NCBI GenBank assembly: GCA_017694595.1 | Contig: JADIMT010000003.1 | Coordinates: 1 to 38,897 of the forward strand | Length of the DNA stretch: 38,897 nucleotides | Direction: 5' to 3' | From: Candidatus Ornithospirochaeta stercoripullorum | GTDB taxonomy: Bacteria > Spirochaetota > Spirochaetia > Sphaerochaetales > Sphaerochaetaceae | In this document: one piece after another, positions 16,187 to 24,462 of the stretch | Position numbering within the stretch: the first letter of the stretch is position 1 | Layout of the letters: each line of letters opens with the position of its first letter | The notes under the pieces: model-generated | The model's database searches: none | Seen by the model: the letters and a program-made list of their open reading frames with translations, nothing else | What the model was told of the DNA's origin: nothing | Program-made: the position numbers and the translations under genes

Positions 16187-16678
16187 ATGGCAGAGACAAA
16201 ATTAGGGAAGGTTGAGCTCTCATTCTATCCTGAAGAGATTTCAAAAGAACTTATTTTAGATTCTTTCAGGGCCTATGCCGCAACAAAGATAGAGAAGAAG
16301 GATTATTTCTTCGTATACCATCCGCTATTCATAGAAGATGATGGAATTTCTTTTTCGCTATGCAATGGTGGCGATGTTCTTTTGATGAGGAATACAAGTA
16401 TCCTCGCAAGTTTCCAGGAGGAATATGGCTTTGGGAAGAAAAAGATGGTTTCATTGGTTCATAGCTGGCTTGAAGAGATTGAAGGAGAAGATTTCATATT
16501 GCAATTCCTTATTCCTTGCACAGATGAAGCCGGTAGTCTTGGTTTTGTTGTTGCGGTAGATTTGACGGATGGTAAGGATGAGATTGCGGGCTATCTGGAG
16601 CTTTTTGAAGAAGTTCTTAGACTTTTTGCCAGCACGTTTGACAGCTGGTTGCAGGATGGAGGCTATCTGACGCTTTGA
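16187..16678 (+). CDS. Hypothetical protein, 163 residues
   Basis: A soluble acidic protein with no signal peptide or membrane segment. It starts 'MAETKLGKVELSFYPEEIS' and contains alternating strands and helices ('DYFFVYHPLFIEDDGISFSL', 'LGFVVAVDLTDGKDE'). I do not recognise a family. AAGGAG stands at the right distance before ATG 16187, so translation is likely. It is a single gene between the GH28 terminator and the nucleoside transporter promoter. The 115 bases before it contain nothing clear. Confidence 0.7.
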   Translation: MAETKLGKVELSFYPEEISKELILDSFRAYAATKIEKKDYFFVYHPLFIEDDGISFSLCNGGDVLLMRNTSILASFQEEYGFGKKKMVSLVHSWLEEIEGEDFILQFLIPCTDEAGSLGFVVAVDLTDGKDEIAGYLELFEEVLRLFASTFDSWLQDGGYLTL

Positions 16679-16783
16679 CGAGCGTTGCGATTTGTTGTTG
16701 TTTCTCTGTATTACTTTTTTATATTTTCATGCACAATATAAAATTAAATTGCTTAAATATAAATAACCGAACTGAAACTCTGT

Positions 16784-16812
16784 TTGACAGCTCACTGTAG
16801 TACAGTTAGAAT
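16784..16812 (+). promoter_or_regulatory. Promoter with internal palindrome before the nucleoside transporter operon
   Basis: TTGACA (16784-16789) and TAGAAT (16807-16812) are exactly 17 bases apart, close to consensus. The spacer contains a perfect odd palindrome ACTGTA-G-TACAGT (16794-16806), well placed for a repressor. AAGGAG precedes the ATG at 16845. Confidence 0.7.
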
Positions 16813-16844
16813 TACGCTATAACTTCCTAAAAGGAGATTCTCAG

Positions 16845-17903
16845 ATGAAGAAAACTCTTGCTGTTCTGCTTATGGCAGTCCTCGCTTTGTCTGTTTTTGC
16901 ATCAGGTGCTGGTGAAAGCGCAACAGATGGACAGCTCATGCTTGGAATGGTCACCGATTCAGGAACCATAGATGATCGCTCATTCAATCAGGGTACATAT
17001 GAAGGCGTGAAGAAAGCTGCTGATGAGCTTGGTCTTCAGTGTGTATATCTCAGACCTTCCGGAACAACAACAACGGATTATCTGACAGCTATTTCCGATC
17101 TCTATGACAATGGCTATAGATTCATCGCATGTCCTGGTTACCTCTTTGCTGAAGCAGTCTCCCAGGCTCAGGAGATGTATCCGGATTTGATGATCATCAT
17201 CATTGACGATGCACTTGCTGCTGGAATCGGACAGAATACAGTAGCTATCACATTCAAAGAAGAAGAGTCAGGATTTATGGCTGGTGTTGCAGCAGCACTT
17301 AAAGTCCAGACAGGCGATGCGGGCTTTGTCGGTGGTCTTGAAATTCCAGCTGTACAGAAGTTCAACTGGGGTTTCCAGCAGGGAATCGCATATGCGAACG
17401 AGAATTTCGGTACATCCATCACAATGGATCCTTCCAACTTCGTTTACCAGGGTTCCTTTGCAGATCTCGCAGGTGGACAGCAGCTTGCTGTTGCTATGTA
17501 TGACAAAGGCGTTGATGTCATCTTTGCCGCTGCTGGCGGTACAGGTGTTGGTGTTATCAACGAAGCAAAGAATCGCCGTCTTGCCGGTGAGGATGTCTGG
17601 GTTGTTGGTGTTGACGTAGATCAGTACTCAGTTGGCGATATGGGAAATGGTGAATCTTGTATTCTCACATCAGCTATGAAGGATGTGACAGGTGTTGCAT
17701 ATGATCAGGCAATGGCTGCTGCTACAGGAACTTTCGAAGGCGGCCAGCACCTTGTGCTTGGTGTTGCTGATGATAGAGCAGGCATTCCTGCAACGAATCC
17801 AAACCTCACTCCTGAGATTGAGGAGACAGTTGCTTCCGTTGCCCAGCTGATTAAAGATGGTGCAATTGTTGTACAGGATACAGCTGATGGTCTCATCCCC
17901 TGA
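16845..17903 (+). CDS. BMP/PnrA-type nucleoside-binding protein of an ABC transporter
   Basis: The 352-residue periplasmic binding protein belongs to the Bmp/PnrA/TmpC family, whose spirochaetal members bind purine nucleosides. It has a signal peptide ('MKKTLAVLLMAVLALSVFASG'), but no lipobox cysteine, so it is probably cleaved and free in the periplasm. Family features include 'GMVTDSGTIDDRSFNQGTYEG' (residues about 33-53), 'FKEEESGFMAGVAAAL', 'VGGLEIPAVQKFNWGFQQG' and 'VWVVGVDVDQY'. The operon downstream (ATPase, two permeases, purine nucleoside phosphorylase) supports a nucleoside substrate. A GC-rich hairpin after the stop probably gives more binding protein than membrane subunits. Confidence 0.93.
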   Translation: MKKTLAVLLMAVLALSVFASGAGESATDGQLMLGMVTDSGTIDDRSFNQGTYEGVKKAADELGLQCVYLRPSGTTTTDYLTAISDLYDNGYRFIACPGYLFAEAVSQAQEMYPDLMIIIIDDALAAGIGQNTVAITFKEEESGFMAGVAAALKVQTGDAGFVGGLEIPAVQKFNWGFQQGIAYANENFGTSITMDPSNFVYQGSFADLAGGQQLAVAMYDKGVDVIFAAAGGTGVGVINEAKNRRLAGEDVWVVGVDVDQYSVGDMGNGESCILTSAMKDVTGVAYDQAMAAATGTFEGGQHLVLGVADDRAGIPATNPNLTPEIEETVASVAQLIKDGAIVVQDTADGLIP

Positions 17904-17923
17904 GGCTTAAGAATTGCTTGTGG

Positions 17924-17955
17924 GGCCGCCTTGGAATATTGGGCGGCCTTATTTA
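17924..17955 (+). terminator. Partial terminator/attenuator after the binding protein gene
   Basis: GGCCGCC (17924-17930) pairs with GGCGGCC (17942-17948), an all-GC stem, followed only by TTATTT. It likely stops part of the transcription or protects the upstream mRNA end, as is common between binding-protein and transporter genes. Confidence 0.65.
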
Positions 17956-17972
17956 CCTAATGGGAGATTGCA

Positions 17973-19481
17973 TTGAGCTATGTAATTGAAATGCTTGGAA
18001 TCCGAAAGGAATTTCCCGGAATCGTGGCAAACGACGATATCACACTGCAGGTTGAAGAAGGCGAGATCCATGCCGTATTAGGCGAGAATGGCGCTGGCAA
18101 ATCAACGCTGATGAGTATTCTTTTCGGCCTCTATCATGCAGACAAGGGAATTATTAAAGTCCGTGGCAGGGAAGTGAATATCAAGAGCCCAAATGATGCA
18201 TTCGATTTGGGTATTGGAATGGTTCATCAGCATTTTCAGCTTGTCCATAACTTCACAGTAGCTGAGAACATCATCATGGGAAAGGAAGGGGGCTTCGTTT
18301 ATGATATAAAGAAAGCCTCGAGGAAGATAAAGGAGATTTCTGAGCGCTATGGGCTTGCGATTGAACCCGATATGGTGATTGAGAACATCTCTGTGGGAAT
18401 GCAGCAGCGTGTAGAGATCCTGAAGATGCTCTATCGTGATGCTGATATCCTCATATTCGATGAACCAACTGCTGTCCTGACTCCGCAAGAAATCGATGAG
18501 CTGATGCAAATCATGCGTTCTCTGGTTGCTGAGGGAAAATCCATCATCCTCATCACTCATAAGCTTGATGAGATCAAAGCGGTTGCGAACCGTTGTACAA
18601 TCATCAGAAGAGGCAAGCTGATAGATGTCGTCGATGTAGCATCTACATCAGTCGCTGAGATGGCAGCTGCGATGGTCGGTAGGCCGGTTTCGTTCAAAGT
18701 CGATAAAAAGCCGGCAAAAATAGGCAAGCCCGTACTTGAGATCAAAAATCTCTCTGTGATGAACAGCAAGAAGGTTTTGGGAGTTAAGAATTTCTCCTTG
18801 ACAGTCCGAGGTGGCGAGATAGTTGGCATAGCTGGAGTTGATGGCAATGGGCAGACTGAGCTTATCGAAGCTGTTACGGGGCTTAGGAAATGCGAAAGTG
18901 GGAGCATCCTTTTCAACGGAAAGGAGATTACGGATGCAGACATCGCAACGCGTAATGAGATGGGAATGGGGCATATCCCTGAAGACAGGCAGAAACGTGG
19001 CTTGATCCTCAAGGAGTCTCTGGCAGCCAATATGGTTATCAAGAAGTTTGCGAAAGCGCCATTCTCTCATCATTGTATCCTTGATTATCCGGAAATCAGG
19101 GAGTATTCGGCCCGCATCATAGACAAATTCGATGTTAGAAGTGGTGAAGGCGTCGATTCGTTGGCTGGTAAGCTTTCAGGAGGTAACCAGCAGAAAGCTA
19201 TCATCGGAAGAGAGATTACTGCGGACCCTGATTTGCTTATTGCTGTGCAGCCTACCCGTGGTTTGGATGTTGGTGCAATTGAGTTCATTCATAAGCAGCT
19301 TGTTGAAGAACGCGATAAAGGCAAAGCTGTGCTTCTGATATCATTCGAGCTCGATGAGATTTTCAATCTGTCCGATCGTATCGCTGTTGTTTCCGGAGGA
19401 GAGCTTATAGATATCGTTGAAACATCATCTACAGACGAACATGAAGTCGGCTTGATGATGGCTGGCATCAGGAGAGGATAG
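17973..19481 (+). CDS. Nucleoside ABC transporter ATPase (tandem NBD)
   Basis: The 502-residue protein has two ABC domains of the sugar/nucleoside type (NupO-like) that power import. The first has Walker A 'GENGAGKST' (about residues 38-46), 'ISVGMQQRVEIL' and 'ILIFDEPTAVLTP'. The second has the usual degenerate Walker A 'GVDGNGQTE', 'LSGGNQQKAIIGRE' and 'LLIAVQPTRGLDVG', as normal for this family. The start is TTG 17973 with GGGAG seven bases before it; no better in-frame ATG exists without losing the conserved N-terminus. One base separates it from the permease gene. Confidence 0.93.
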   Translation: MSYVIEMLGIRKEFPGIVANDDITLQVEEGEIHAVLGENGAGKSTLMSILFGLYHADKGIIKVRGREVNIKSPNDAFDLGIGMVHQHFQLVHNFTVAENIIMGKEGGFVYDIKKASRKIKEISERYGLAIEPDMVIENISVGMQQRVEILKMLYRDADILIFDEPTAVLTPQEIDELMQIMRSLVAEGKSIILITHKLDEIKAVANRCTIIRRGKLIDVVDVASTSVAEMAAAMVGRPVSFKVDKKPAKIGKPVLEIKNLSVMNSKKVLGVKNFSLTVRGGEIVGIAGVDGNGQTELIEAVTGLRKCESGSILFNGKEITDADIATRNEMGMGHIPEDRQKRGLILKESLAANMVIKKFAKAPFSHHCILDYPEIREYSARIIDKFDVRSGEGVDSLAGKLSGGNQQKAIIGREITADPDLLIAVQPTRGLDVGAIEFIHKQLVEERDKGKAVLLISFELDEIFNLSDRIAVVSGGELIDIVETSSTDEHEVGLMMAGIRRG

Positions 19482-19482
19482 G

Positions 19483-20703
19483 ATGAATAGGACAAAGATT
19501 GCAAAACCTCTTGAAGCAAGAAAAGCCTCACCATTGGTGGTTTCTCTCTCAGCAGTCCTGCTGGGAATCGTTGCAGGCTGTATCTTTATTCTTTGCATTG
19601 GCAAAAATCCTTTCGCCGGTTTTGAAAGGATTCTCTTTGGAGCTCTTTCCAATACAAGGCGCATCGGCAATACGCTGAGCATGTCCACACAGCTTATTCT
19701 GATTGGGCTTTCAGTTGCATTCGCATTCAAGACTGGTCTTTTCAATATTGGAGCATCGGGGCAGATGCTGATGGGTGGAATAACTGGTTCAATTCTGGCT
19801 TATTATCTGCCGCTGGATATGCCGAGGATCATCTATCTTCCGATAATAATCATTGCATCAATGCTCGTAGGGTCCCTTTGGGGATTCATTTCAGGGTTCT
19901 TGAAAGCTAAGTTCAATGTCCATGAAGTTGTTTCAACTATCATGCTCAACTGGATAGCTTACTGGATTTGCTATGATTTCATTCCACGTTTCATTATCGA
20001 TCCTACAATCTCAGTGAAATCAAAGCCAATAGAGACTGTGCATACATTGCGCGCCGATTGGCTTACGGATCTCACAGGTTTCTCAACACTGAATTATGGT
20101 TTCTTTGTCGCTATCATAATGTGCTTTGTAGTCTGGTTCATTTTGCAGAAGACAACGTTGGGCTTCAACCTTAAAGCTGTTGGTTCAAACAGATTCTGTG
20201 CAGAGTATGCAGGTATAAAAGTAAATAGATCCATCATGATCTCCATGGCTATCGCAGGAGCGCTTGCAAGTCTTGCTGGACTGACGTACTACTGCGGTTA
20301 CTCGAATATCATGGAGATGGGGAAGATGCCGAATGAAGGTTATGATGGCATCGCTGTTGCGCTTCTTGGCAATTGTTCTCCAGTCGGGATATTCTTCTCA
20401 GCGATATTCTTTGGAATACTGAAGATGGGAAGGGGTTCATTGGCTGCAACTGGTATTCCTACAGAGATTGCAGACACGATCATAGCGACGATTATTTACT
20501 TCACAGCCACTAATGTAATCCTTGCTTCGTTCTGGAATTCTATTTTCCATCGCAGTTTCACGGGAAAAGAGGAAGCTGTCATAGCGTATCTGAAAGCTAA
20601 GAACGACACTACACCAATTGAAAAGCTCTCGAAAGAACAATTCAAAGCGTATGCTAAAGAAGGCAAAGCACTTTTGAAAAATGCAAAGAAGGAGGTAGAG
20701 TAA
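19483..20703 (+). CDS. Nucleoside ABC transporter permease (NupP/YufP-like)
   Basis: The 406-residue multi-pass membrane protein belongs to the branched-chain amino acid/sugar permease superfamily. It has 'LSVAFAFKTGLFNIGASGQMLMGG' and 'FNVHEVVSTIMLNWIAYWI', both typical of the first permease of nucleoside transporters, plus an 'AVGSNRFCAEYAGIKV' loop that contacts the ATPase. A charged C-terminal tail of about 50 residues is present. It pairs with the next gene; the two overlap at TAATG. Confidence 0.93.
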   Translation: MNRTKIAKPLEARKASPLVVSLSAVLLGIVAGCIFILCIGKNPFAGFERILFGALSNTRRIGNTLSMSTQLILIGLSVAFAFKTGLFNIGASGQMLMGGITGSILAYYLPLDMPRIIYLPIIIIASMLVGSLWGFISGFLKAKFNVHEVVSTIMLNWIAYWICYDFIPRFIIDPTISVKSKPIETVHTLRADWLTDLTGFSTLNYGFFVAIIMCFVVWFILQKTTLGFNLKAVGSNRFCAEYAGIKVNRSIMISMAIAGALASLAGLTYYCGYSNIMEMGKMPNEGYDGIAVALLGNCSPVGIFFSAIFFGILKMGRGSLAATGIPTEIADTIIATIIYFTATNVILASFWNSIFHRSFTGKEEAVIAYLKAKNDTTPIEKLSKEQFKAYAKEGKALLKNAKKEVE

Positions 20704-21656
20704 TGGAATTCTGGAATGTAGTCACAAGTATAATACCATCAGCAATTGCATATACTGTACCTATCCTCATGGGAGCTCTGGGAGGGCTGTATTCGGAGAG
20801 ATCCGGCGTCACTAACCTCTGTATAGAAGGCTTGATGCTTTTCGGAGTCTTTTCCGCTGCTGCGACTATTGTCAAACTGCAGGCTATTCCAGGTTTTAGC
20901 TTTACGCTTGCTATCGTGATAGGCATTGCAGTCGCAATGGTAGCCTCGATGCTGCTGTCGCTTCTTCATGCATTTGCTGCTATCAATCTGAAAGCTAATC
21001 AGGTTATATCTGGAACAGCCATCAATATGCTTTCAACAGCTGTCTCGCTCTTTTTGGCTCAGACAATCACTGGAAGCGGTAATATTACGATTGTTCGCGC
21101 AATTGTACGCCAGAACGTTCCAGTTCTTTCCAGGATACCTGTCATTGGCACGCTTTTCTTCTCGAGCACATACTGGACAACATGGATTTGTCTTCTTCTT
21201 TGGGCTTTGTCTTGGTTCTTGCTTTATAAGACATCGTTTGGTCTACGCCTCCGCGCTTGCGGCGAGCACCCGTCTGCAGTAGCGTCTGCTGGCGTCAATG
21301 TGCATAAGATGCGATATATCGGAGTTATGGCTTCAGGCTTGCTTTCGGGTTTGGGTGGAGCGTGCATACTTGTCACTTATGCTGGTGAGTATAATGCAGG
21401 AAGTGGTATCAACGGACTTGGATTCTTGGCAATCGCTGCATTGATATTCGGACAGTGGAAGCCTCTGGGAATACTTGGCTCCACGTTCTTCTTCGGCCTT
21501 TGCATGACGATTGCCAACATGGGGAAGGTCTTCCCGATTTTCCAGAGTATACCAACAGGTTATCTGGGCATGTTCCCTTATGTTGCAACACTTATCGCTC
21601 TTATATTCTCCAGTCGCAGGAGTTCAGCTCCGCTTGCAACGGGAGAACCATTCTAG
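20703..21656 (+). CDS. Nucleoside ABC transporter permease (NupQ/YufQ-like)
   Basis: The 317-residue second permease has 'YTVPILMGALGGLYSERSGVTNLCIEGLMLFG' at its N-terminus and 'RACGEHPSAVASAGVNV' as the ATPase-contact loop, diagnostic of this subunit. Its start codon overlaps the stop of the first permease by one base, indicating coupling. It completes a BMP-ATPase-permease-permease importer. Confidence 0.93.
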   Translation: MEFWNVVTSIIPSAIAYTVPILMGALGGLYSERSGVTNLCIEGLMLFGVFSAAATIVKLQAIPGFSFTLAIVIGIAVAMVASMLLSLLHAFAAINLKANQVISGTAINMLSTAVSLFLAQTITGSGNITIVRAIVRQNVPVLSRIPVIGTLFFSSTYWTTWICLLLWALSWFLLYKTSFGLRLRACGEHPSAVASAGVNVHKMRYIGVMASGLLSGLGGACILVTYAGEYNAGSGINGLGFLAIAALIFGQWKPLGILGSTFFFGLCMTIANMGKVFPIFQSIPTGYLGMFPYVATLIALIFSSRRSSAPLATGEPF

Positions 21657-21665
21657 GAGAAGAAT

Positions 21666-22502
21666 ATGGAATTAATGGAGAAGCTTAACGCATCGCGCGA
21701 TTATATCGCATCAAAACTCGACGGAAGGAAGCCTGTAATCGGGTTGATTCTTGGCTCAGGCTTGGGGGATCTGGCAGATGAGCTGCATGATGCAGTCATC
21801 ATTGATTATCATGATATCCCGTATTTCCCTGTATCAACAGTTGAAGGGCACAAGGGCAGGCTTGTTATAGGGGAGCTGGAAGGAAAGACAGTTCTCTGCA
21901 TGCAGGGACGTTTCCATTACTATGAAGGCTATTCGATGGATGAGGTGGTCTATCCTGTTCGTACGATGAAGATGCTTGGCATCAACGGCCTTTTCCTTAC
22001 AAATGCGGCAGGTTGCGTGAATACAGAGTGGAAGCCGGGGGATCTGATGCTCATCTCGGATCATATAAAGCTCATCGCGGACAATCCTCTGCGTGGAAAG
22101 AATCCTGATGAGCTTGGGCTGCGCTTCTTTGATATGACCCAGGCTTATGACAAAGACCTTCTTGCAATGGCGGAGAAGGCTGCGTGCGATATCGGCATCG
22201 CAGTCAGGAAAGGTATCTACATGCTCTTTACCGGCCCATCTTTTGAAACACCTGCTGAAGTACGCTTCGCACGTCTTGCAGGTGCAGATGCGGTCGGCAT
22301 GTCGACAGTACCAGAGGCGATTGCGGCTTCGCATATGAGAATGCATACAGTCGGAATCAGCTGCATGACAAATATGGCGGCAGGAATACTTGATCAGCCT
22401 CTCAATCATGTGGAAGTACTAGAGACCGGAGAGAGGGTGAAGAAGACATTCTCGGCTCTTGTCAAGGAGATTGTGAAGCGCTGGCCTCAGGATAAGCTCT
22501 GA
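21666..22502 (+). CDS. Purine nucleoside phosphorylase (family II, trimeric type)
   Basis: The enzyme splits inosine and guanosine with phosphate into base and ribose-1-phosphate. The 278-residue sequence has 'GLILGSGLGDLAD', 'VEGHKGRLVIGELEG', 'MQGRFHYYEGYSM', 'LFLTNAAGCVN', 'FTGPSFETPAEVR' and 'DAVGMSTVPEAIAA', all signatures of PNP family II. Start ATG 21666 has AGGAG close by, nine bases after the permease stop. As last gene of the operon it processes what the transporter imports, and the released base matches the base permease at 593. Confidence 0.95.
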   Translation: MELMEKLNASRDYIASKLDGRKPVIGLILGSGLGDLADELHDAVIIDYHDIPYFPVSTVEGHKGRLVIGELEGKTVLCMQGRFHYYEGYSMDEVVYPVRTMKMLGINGLFLTNAAGCVNTEWKPGDLMLISDHIKLIADNPLRGKNPDELGLRFFDMTQAYDKDLLAMAEKAACDIGIAVRKGIYMLFTGPSFETPAEVRFARLAGADAVGMSTVPEAIAASHMRMHTVGISCMTNMAAGILDQPLNHVEVLETGERVKKTFSALVKEIVKRWPQDKL

Positions 22503-22534
22503 GGGAAGAGAAACTGAATATTTCATAATTAACC

Positions 22535-22603
22535 GTCTCAGAATCTGAGACACCTCAAAGATAAGATTATCTCAGTTTTGGTTCTGTGCCAAAACTGGGA
22601 GGT
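22535..22603. promoter_or_regulatory. Nested palindromes; possible structured RNA or operators
   Basis: Four self-complementary elements are packed in 69 bases. GTCTCAG-AAT-CTGAGAC is at 22535-22551. ACCTC (22552-22556) pairs with GAGGT (22599-22603) and encloses AGATAA/TTATCT (22559-22572) and a perfect 9-bp CAGTTTTGG/CCAAAACTG (22573-22581 with 22589-22597). As RNA this folds into a three-way junction. As DNA it could be a set of operators before the cupin gene. No long T run follows, so a plain terminator is unlikely, although the first hairpin may end the upstream operon. Confidence 0.5.
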
Positions 22604-22688
22604 ATTGTAATCTTCATCGGTATCCAAGAGAATTTACTTAGCATTGAAAAATGATTTCTTGTCATCAGCAAAAGAAAGGAGAATAGTG

Positions 22689-23105
22689 ATGGCTGAAGAT
22701 GTAGCTTCGGATGTTATTGAGCGCCTTGGACTTGAACCATTGGAGGGAGAAGGTGGTTATTTTCGATTTCTTGGCAAGTTTGGTGATGGAGCCGGTTCTA
22801 TCTACTACTTGATCACAAAAGATTCTTTTTCCTCTCTTCATCTTCTGGATGATGATGAGCTCTGGTTCTTCCTCGAAGGTGGAGAAGCTGAGCAGATCAT
22901 ATTCGATGGCGAGAAGAAGGAGAGGAGGATTCTCTCCCCTTCGTCCCGTGTATCATTTGTTCCTGCAGGTATGTGGCAAGAGACAAAACTGCTTTCAGGA
23001 AACTATGCACTTTTCTCGACAGTGATGAGCCCAGCTTATAGTGACGAGATATACCATTCGCCAGATTCTGCTGTGCTTAAAGCTTTTGAGGATGTTAAAA
23101 TCTAA
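22689..23105 (+). CDS. Cupin-fold protein of the DUF985 (cupin_5) family
   Basis: The 138-residue protein begins 'MAEDVASDVIERLGLEPLEGEGGYFRFLG' and has 'SIYYLITKDSFSSLHLLDDDELWFFLEGG' and 'SFVPAGMWQET', matching the DUF985 cupin pattern of a small beta-barrel. The biochemical role of the family is not settled. ATG 22689 has AAAGGAG close ahead, while the track's TTG at 22644 has none. It is a single gene; the first of the four downstream repeats overlaps its stop codon. Confidence 0.75.
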   Translation: MAEDVASDVIERLGLEPLEGEGGYFRFLGKFGDGAGSIYYLITKDSFSSLHLLDDDELWFFLEGGEAEQIIFDGEKKERRILSPSSRVSFVPAGMWQETKLLSGNYALFSTVMSPAYSDEIYHSPDSAVLKAFEDVKI

Positions 23106-23178
23106 AGTGAATATTGTGTAAAATCTAAAGTGGATGTTGTTTAAAATCTAAAGTGGCAGTATTCAAAAATCTAAAGTG
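23097..23178 (+). repeat. Four direct repeats with exact 23-nt period (iteron-like)
   Basis: The 13-mer AAAATCTAAAGTG occurs four times without a mismatch at 23097, 23120, 23143 and 23166. The 10-base linkers differ. The spacing of 23 bases puts the copies on roughly the same face of the helix. They stand directly before a DUF4143 ATPase gene, so they may be binding sites for that protein or its regulator. Confidence 0.95.
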
Positions 23179-23182
23179 CAGA

Positions 23183-23188
23183 TATTAT
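23183..23188 (+). promoter_or_regulatory. Candidate -10 element of the DUF4143 ATPase gene
   Basis: TATTAT lies six bases before the ATG at 23195, and there is no Shine-Dalgarno, suggesting a leaderless transcript. No consensus -35 is seen. The repeat array occupies the region directly upstream, so activation by a bound protein is plausible. Confidence 0.35.
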
Positions 23189-23194
23189 TAAGAC

Positions 23195-24409
23195 ATGGCT
23201 GAGAAAAAATATCTGATAAAGCGGACGCTTGAGAAGAACATCGCAGAATTGAGTGGCGAGTTCCGTTCATTGCTCCTCACTGGCTCACGGCAAGTGGGGA
23301 AATCTACGCTTCTGGGGCATCTTGCTGAATCGGAACGTGAGATTGTTAATTTCGATGATGATGTCTTGCGTGAGGAGGCTACAGAGGATCCCTCTCTTTT
23401 CTTTTTTAATCATAAACCACCGTTGTTGCTTGATGAAGTTCATCGTGTTCCTGATATTTTCCTTGCTATAAAAAAGATCATAGATGAGGATGGACGGAAG
23501 AATCTCTTCTGGCTGACAGGAAGCCAGAAACTGAAGTTGATGAAGAATGCAGGTGATTCCCTTGCTGGCAGGGTGTTGGTTGCAGAGATGTATGGTCTTT
23601 CAATTTCTGAGAAACAAGGTATTCCTGACAGGAAACCATTTATTCCCTGTTTTTCTGAACCCAAGAAATCACCATTGGCGCCTGATGATGTTCTTTCAAC
23701 CGTTTTCACTGGTTCGTATCCAGAAGTTCAGGATATGACAGAGCGAGTAAGGACGGCTTGGTTCGAATCATATATAAACACATATTTTGAGAATGACATT
23801 TCTGAGTTTATTAAGCCATCGAATTTCGCTATTTTCAGAAATTTTCTAGCTATCATTGCTCTACGGACTGGGGAAGAACTGAATTATGCAGATATTGCTT
23901 CTTCTGTAGGAGTTTCTGCTGTGACAGTCCAGTATTGGATATCAGTGCTTGAAGCTTTCGGCATTCTGTATATACTTCAGCCTTATTATACGAATAAGCT
24001 CAAAAGGCTTGTTAAGAGAGGCAAGCTCTATTTCATGGATACAGGGCTATGTGCATATCTTTGTGGACTGAATACATATGATGATTTCCGTTCGAGCAAG
24101 TTGGCTGGCCATCTGATTGAGACGTTCGTCGTTACAGAGATAATAAAGAGCTACTCGAATAATCTTGTGCATCGTGGATTGTATTTTTACCGTGATTACA
24201 GCGGATGTGAGATAGGTTTGCTGATAGAAGAAAACGGAAAGCTGTATCCAGTTGAAATAAAAATGGCAATGACGCCCAAAAAAGAGATGGTTAAACATTT
24301 CAAGATTATTCCTCCAGAGGAGAGAGGAATTGGTGCTCTTGTGAGTTTGTATCCTAAAAAAGAACTTATAGAGAGGGATGTTGTCCTGGTTCCAATCTCA
24401 GAAATATGA
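23195..24409 (+). CDS. P-loop ATPase with DUF4143 domain (AAA_14-type)
   Basis: The 404-residue protein belongs to the widespread ATP-binding proteins with an AAA_14 N-terminal half and a DUF4143 C-terminal half. It has Walker A 'GSRQVGKST' (residues 30-38), Walker B 'LLLDEVHRV' (77-85), a winged-helix-like middle ('YADIASSVGVSAVTVQYWISVLEAFGILYIL') and a PD-(D/E)xK-like end ('YFYRDYSGCEIGLLIEENGKLYPVEIKMA'), where 'E...PVEIK' resembles a nuclease core. The exact role is unknown; such genes are often mobile and multicopy. It is a single gene preceded by four direct repeats. The usual 'RD..G.EID' motif reads 'RDYSGCEIGLL', with Asp replaced by Gly, which may affect nuclease activity. Confidence 0.85.
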   Translation: MAEKKYLIKRTLEKNIAELSGEFRSLLLTGSRQVGKSTLLGHLAESEREIVNFDDDVLREEATEDPSLFFFNHKPPLLLDEVHRVPDIFLAIKKIIDEDGRKNLFWLTGSQKLKLMKNAGDSLAGRVLVAEMYGLSISEKQGIPDRKPFIPCFSEPKKSPLAPDDVLSTVFTGSYPEVQDMTERVRTAWFESYINTYFENDISEFIKPSNFAIFRNFLAIIALRTGEELNYADIASSVGVSAVTVQYWISVLEAFGILYILQPYYTNKLKRLVKRGKLYFMDTGLCAYLCGLNTYDDFRSSKLAGHLIETFVVTEIIKSYSNNLVHRGLYFYRDYSGCEIGLLIEENGKLYPVEIKMAMTPKKEMVKHFKIIPPEERGIGALVSLYPKKELIERDVVLVPISEI

Positions 24410-24423
24410 TAATTTTCACCTTC

Positions 24424-24452
24424 TTCACAAAAGCGGAGCATTTCATGATAAT
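24424..24452 (+). promoter_or_regulatory. Candidate promoter of the phosphoesterase gene
   Basis: TTCACA (24424-24429) and GATAAT (24447-24452) are 17 bases apart. The -10 ends ten bases before ATG 24463, which has no Shine-Dalgarno, again suggesting a very short or absent leader. Confidence 0.4.
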
Positions 24453-24462
24453 GTAGCTGATT

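Noticed and set aside
23097-23178. CRISPR array
   Set aside because: Repeats are only 13 bases with 10-base gaps and four copies, far too short for CRISPR repeats and spacers.
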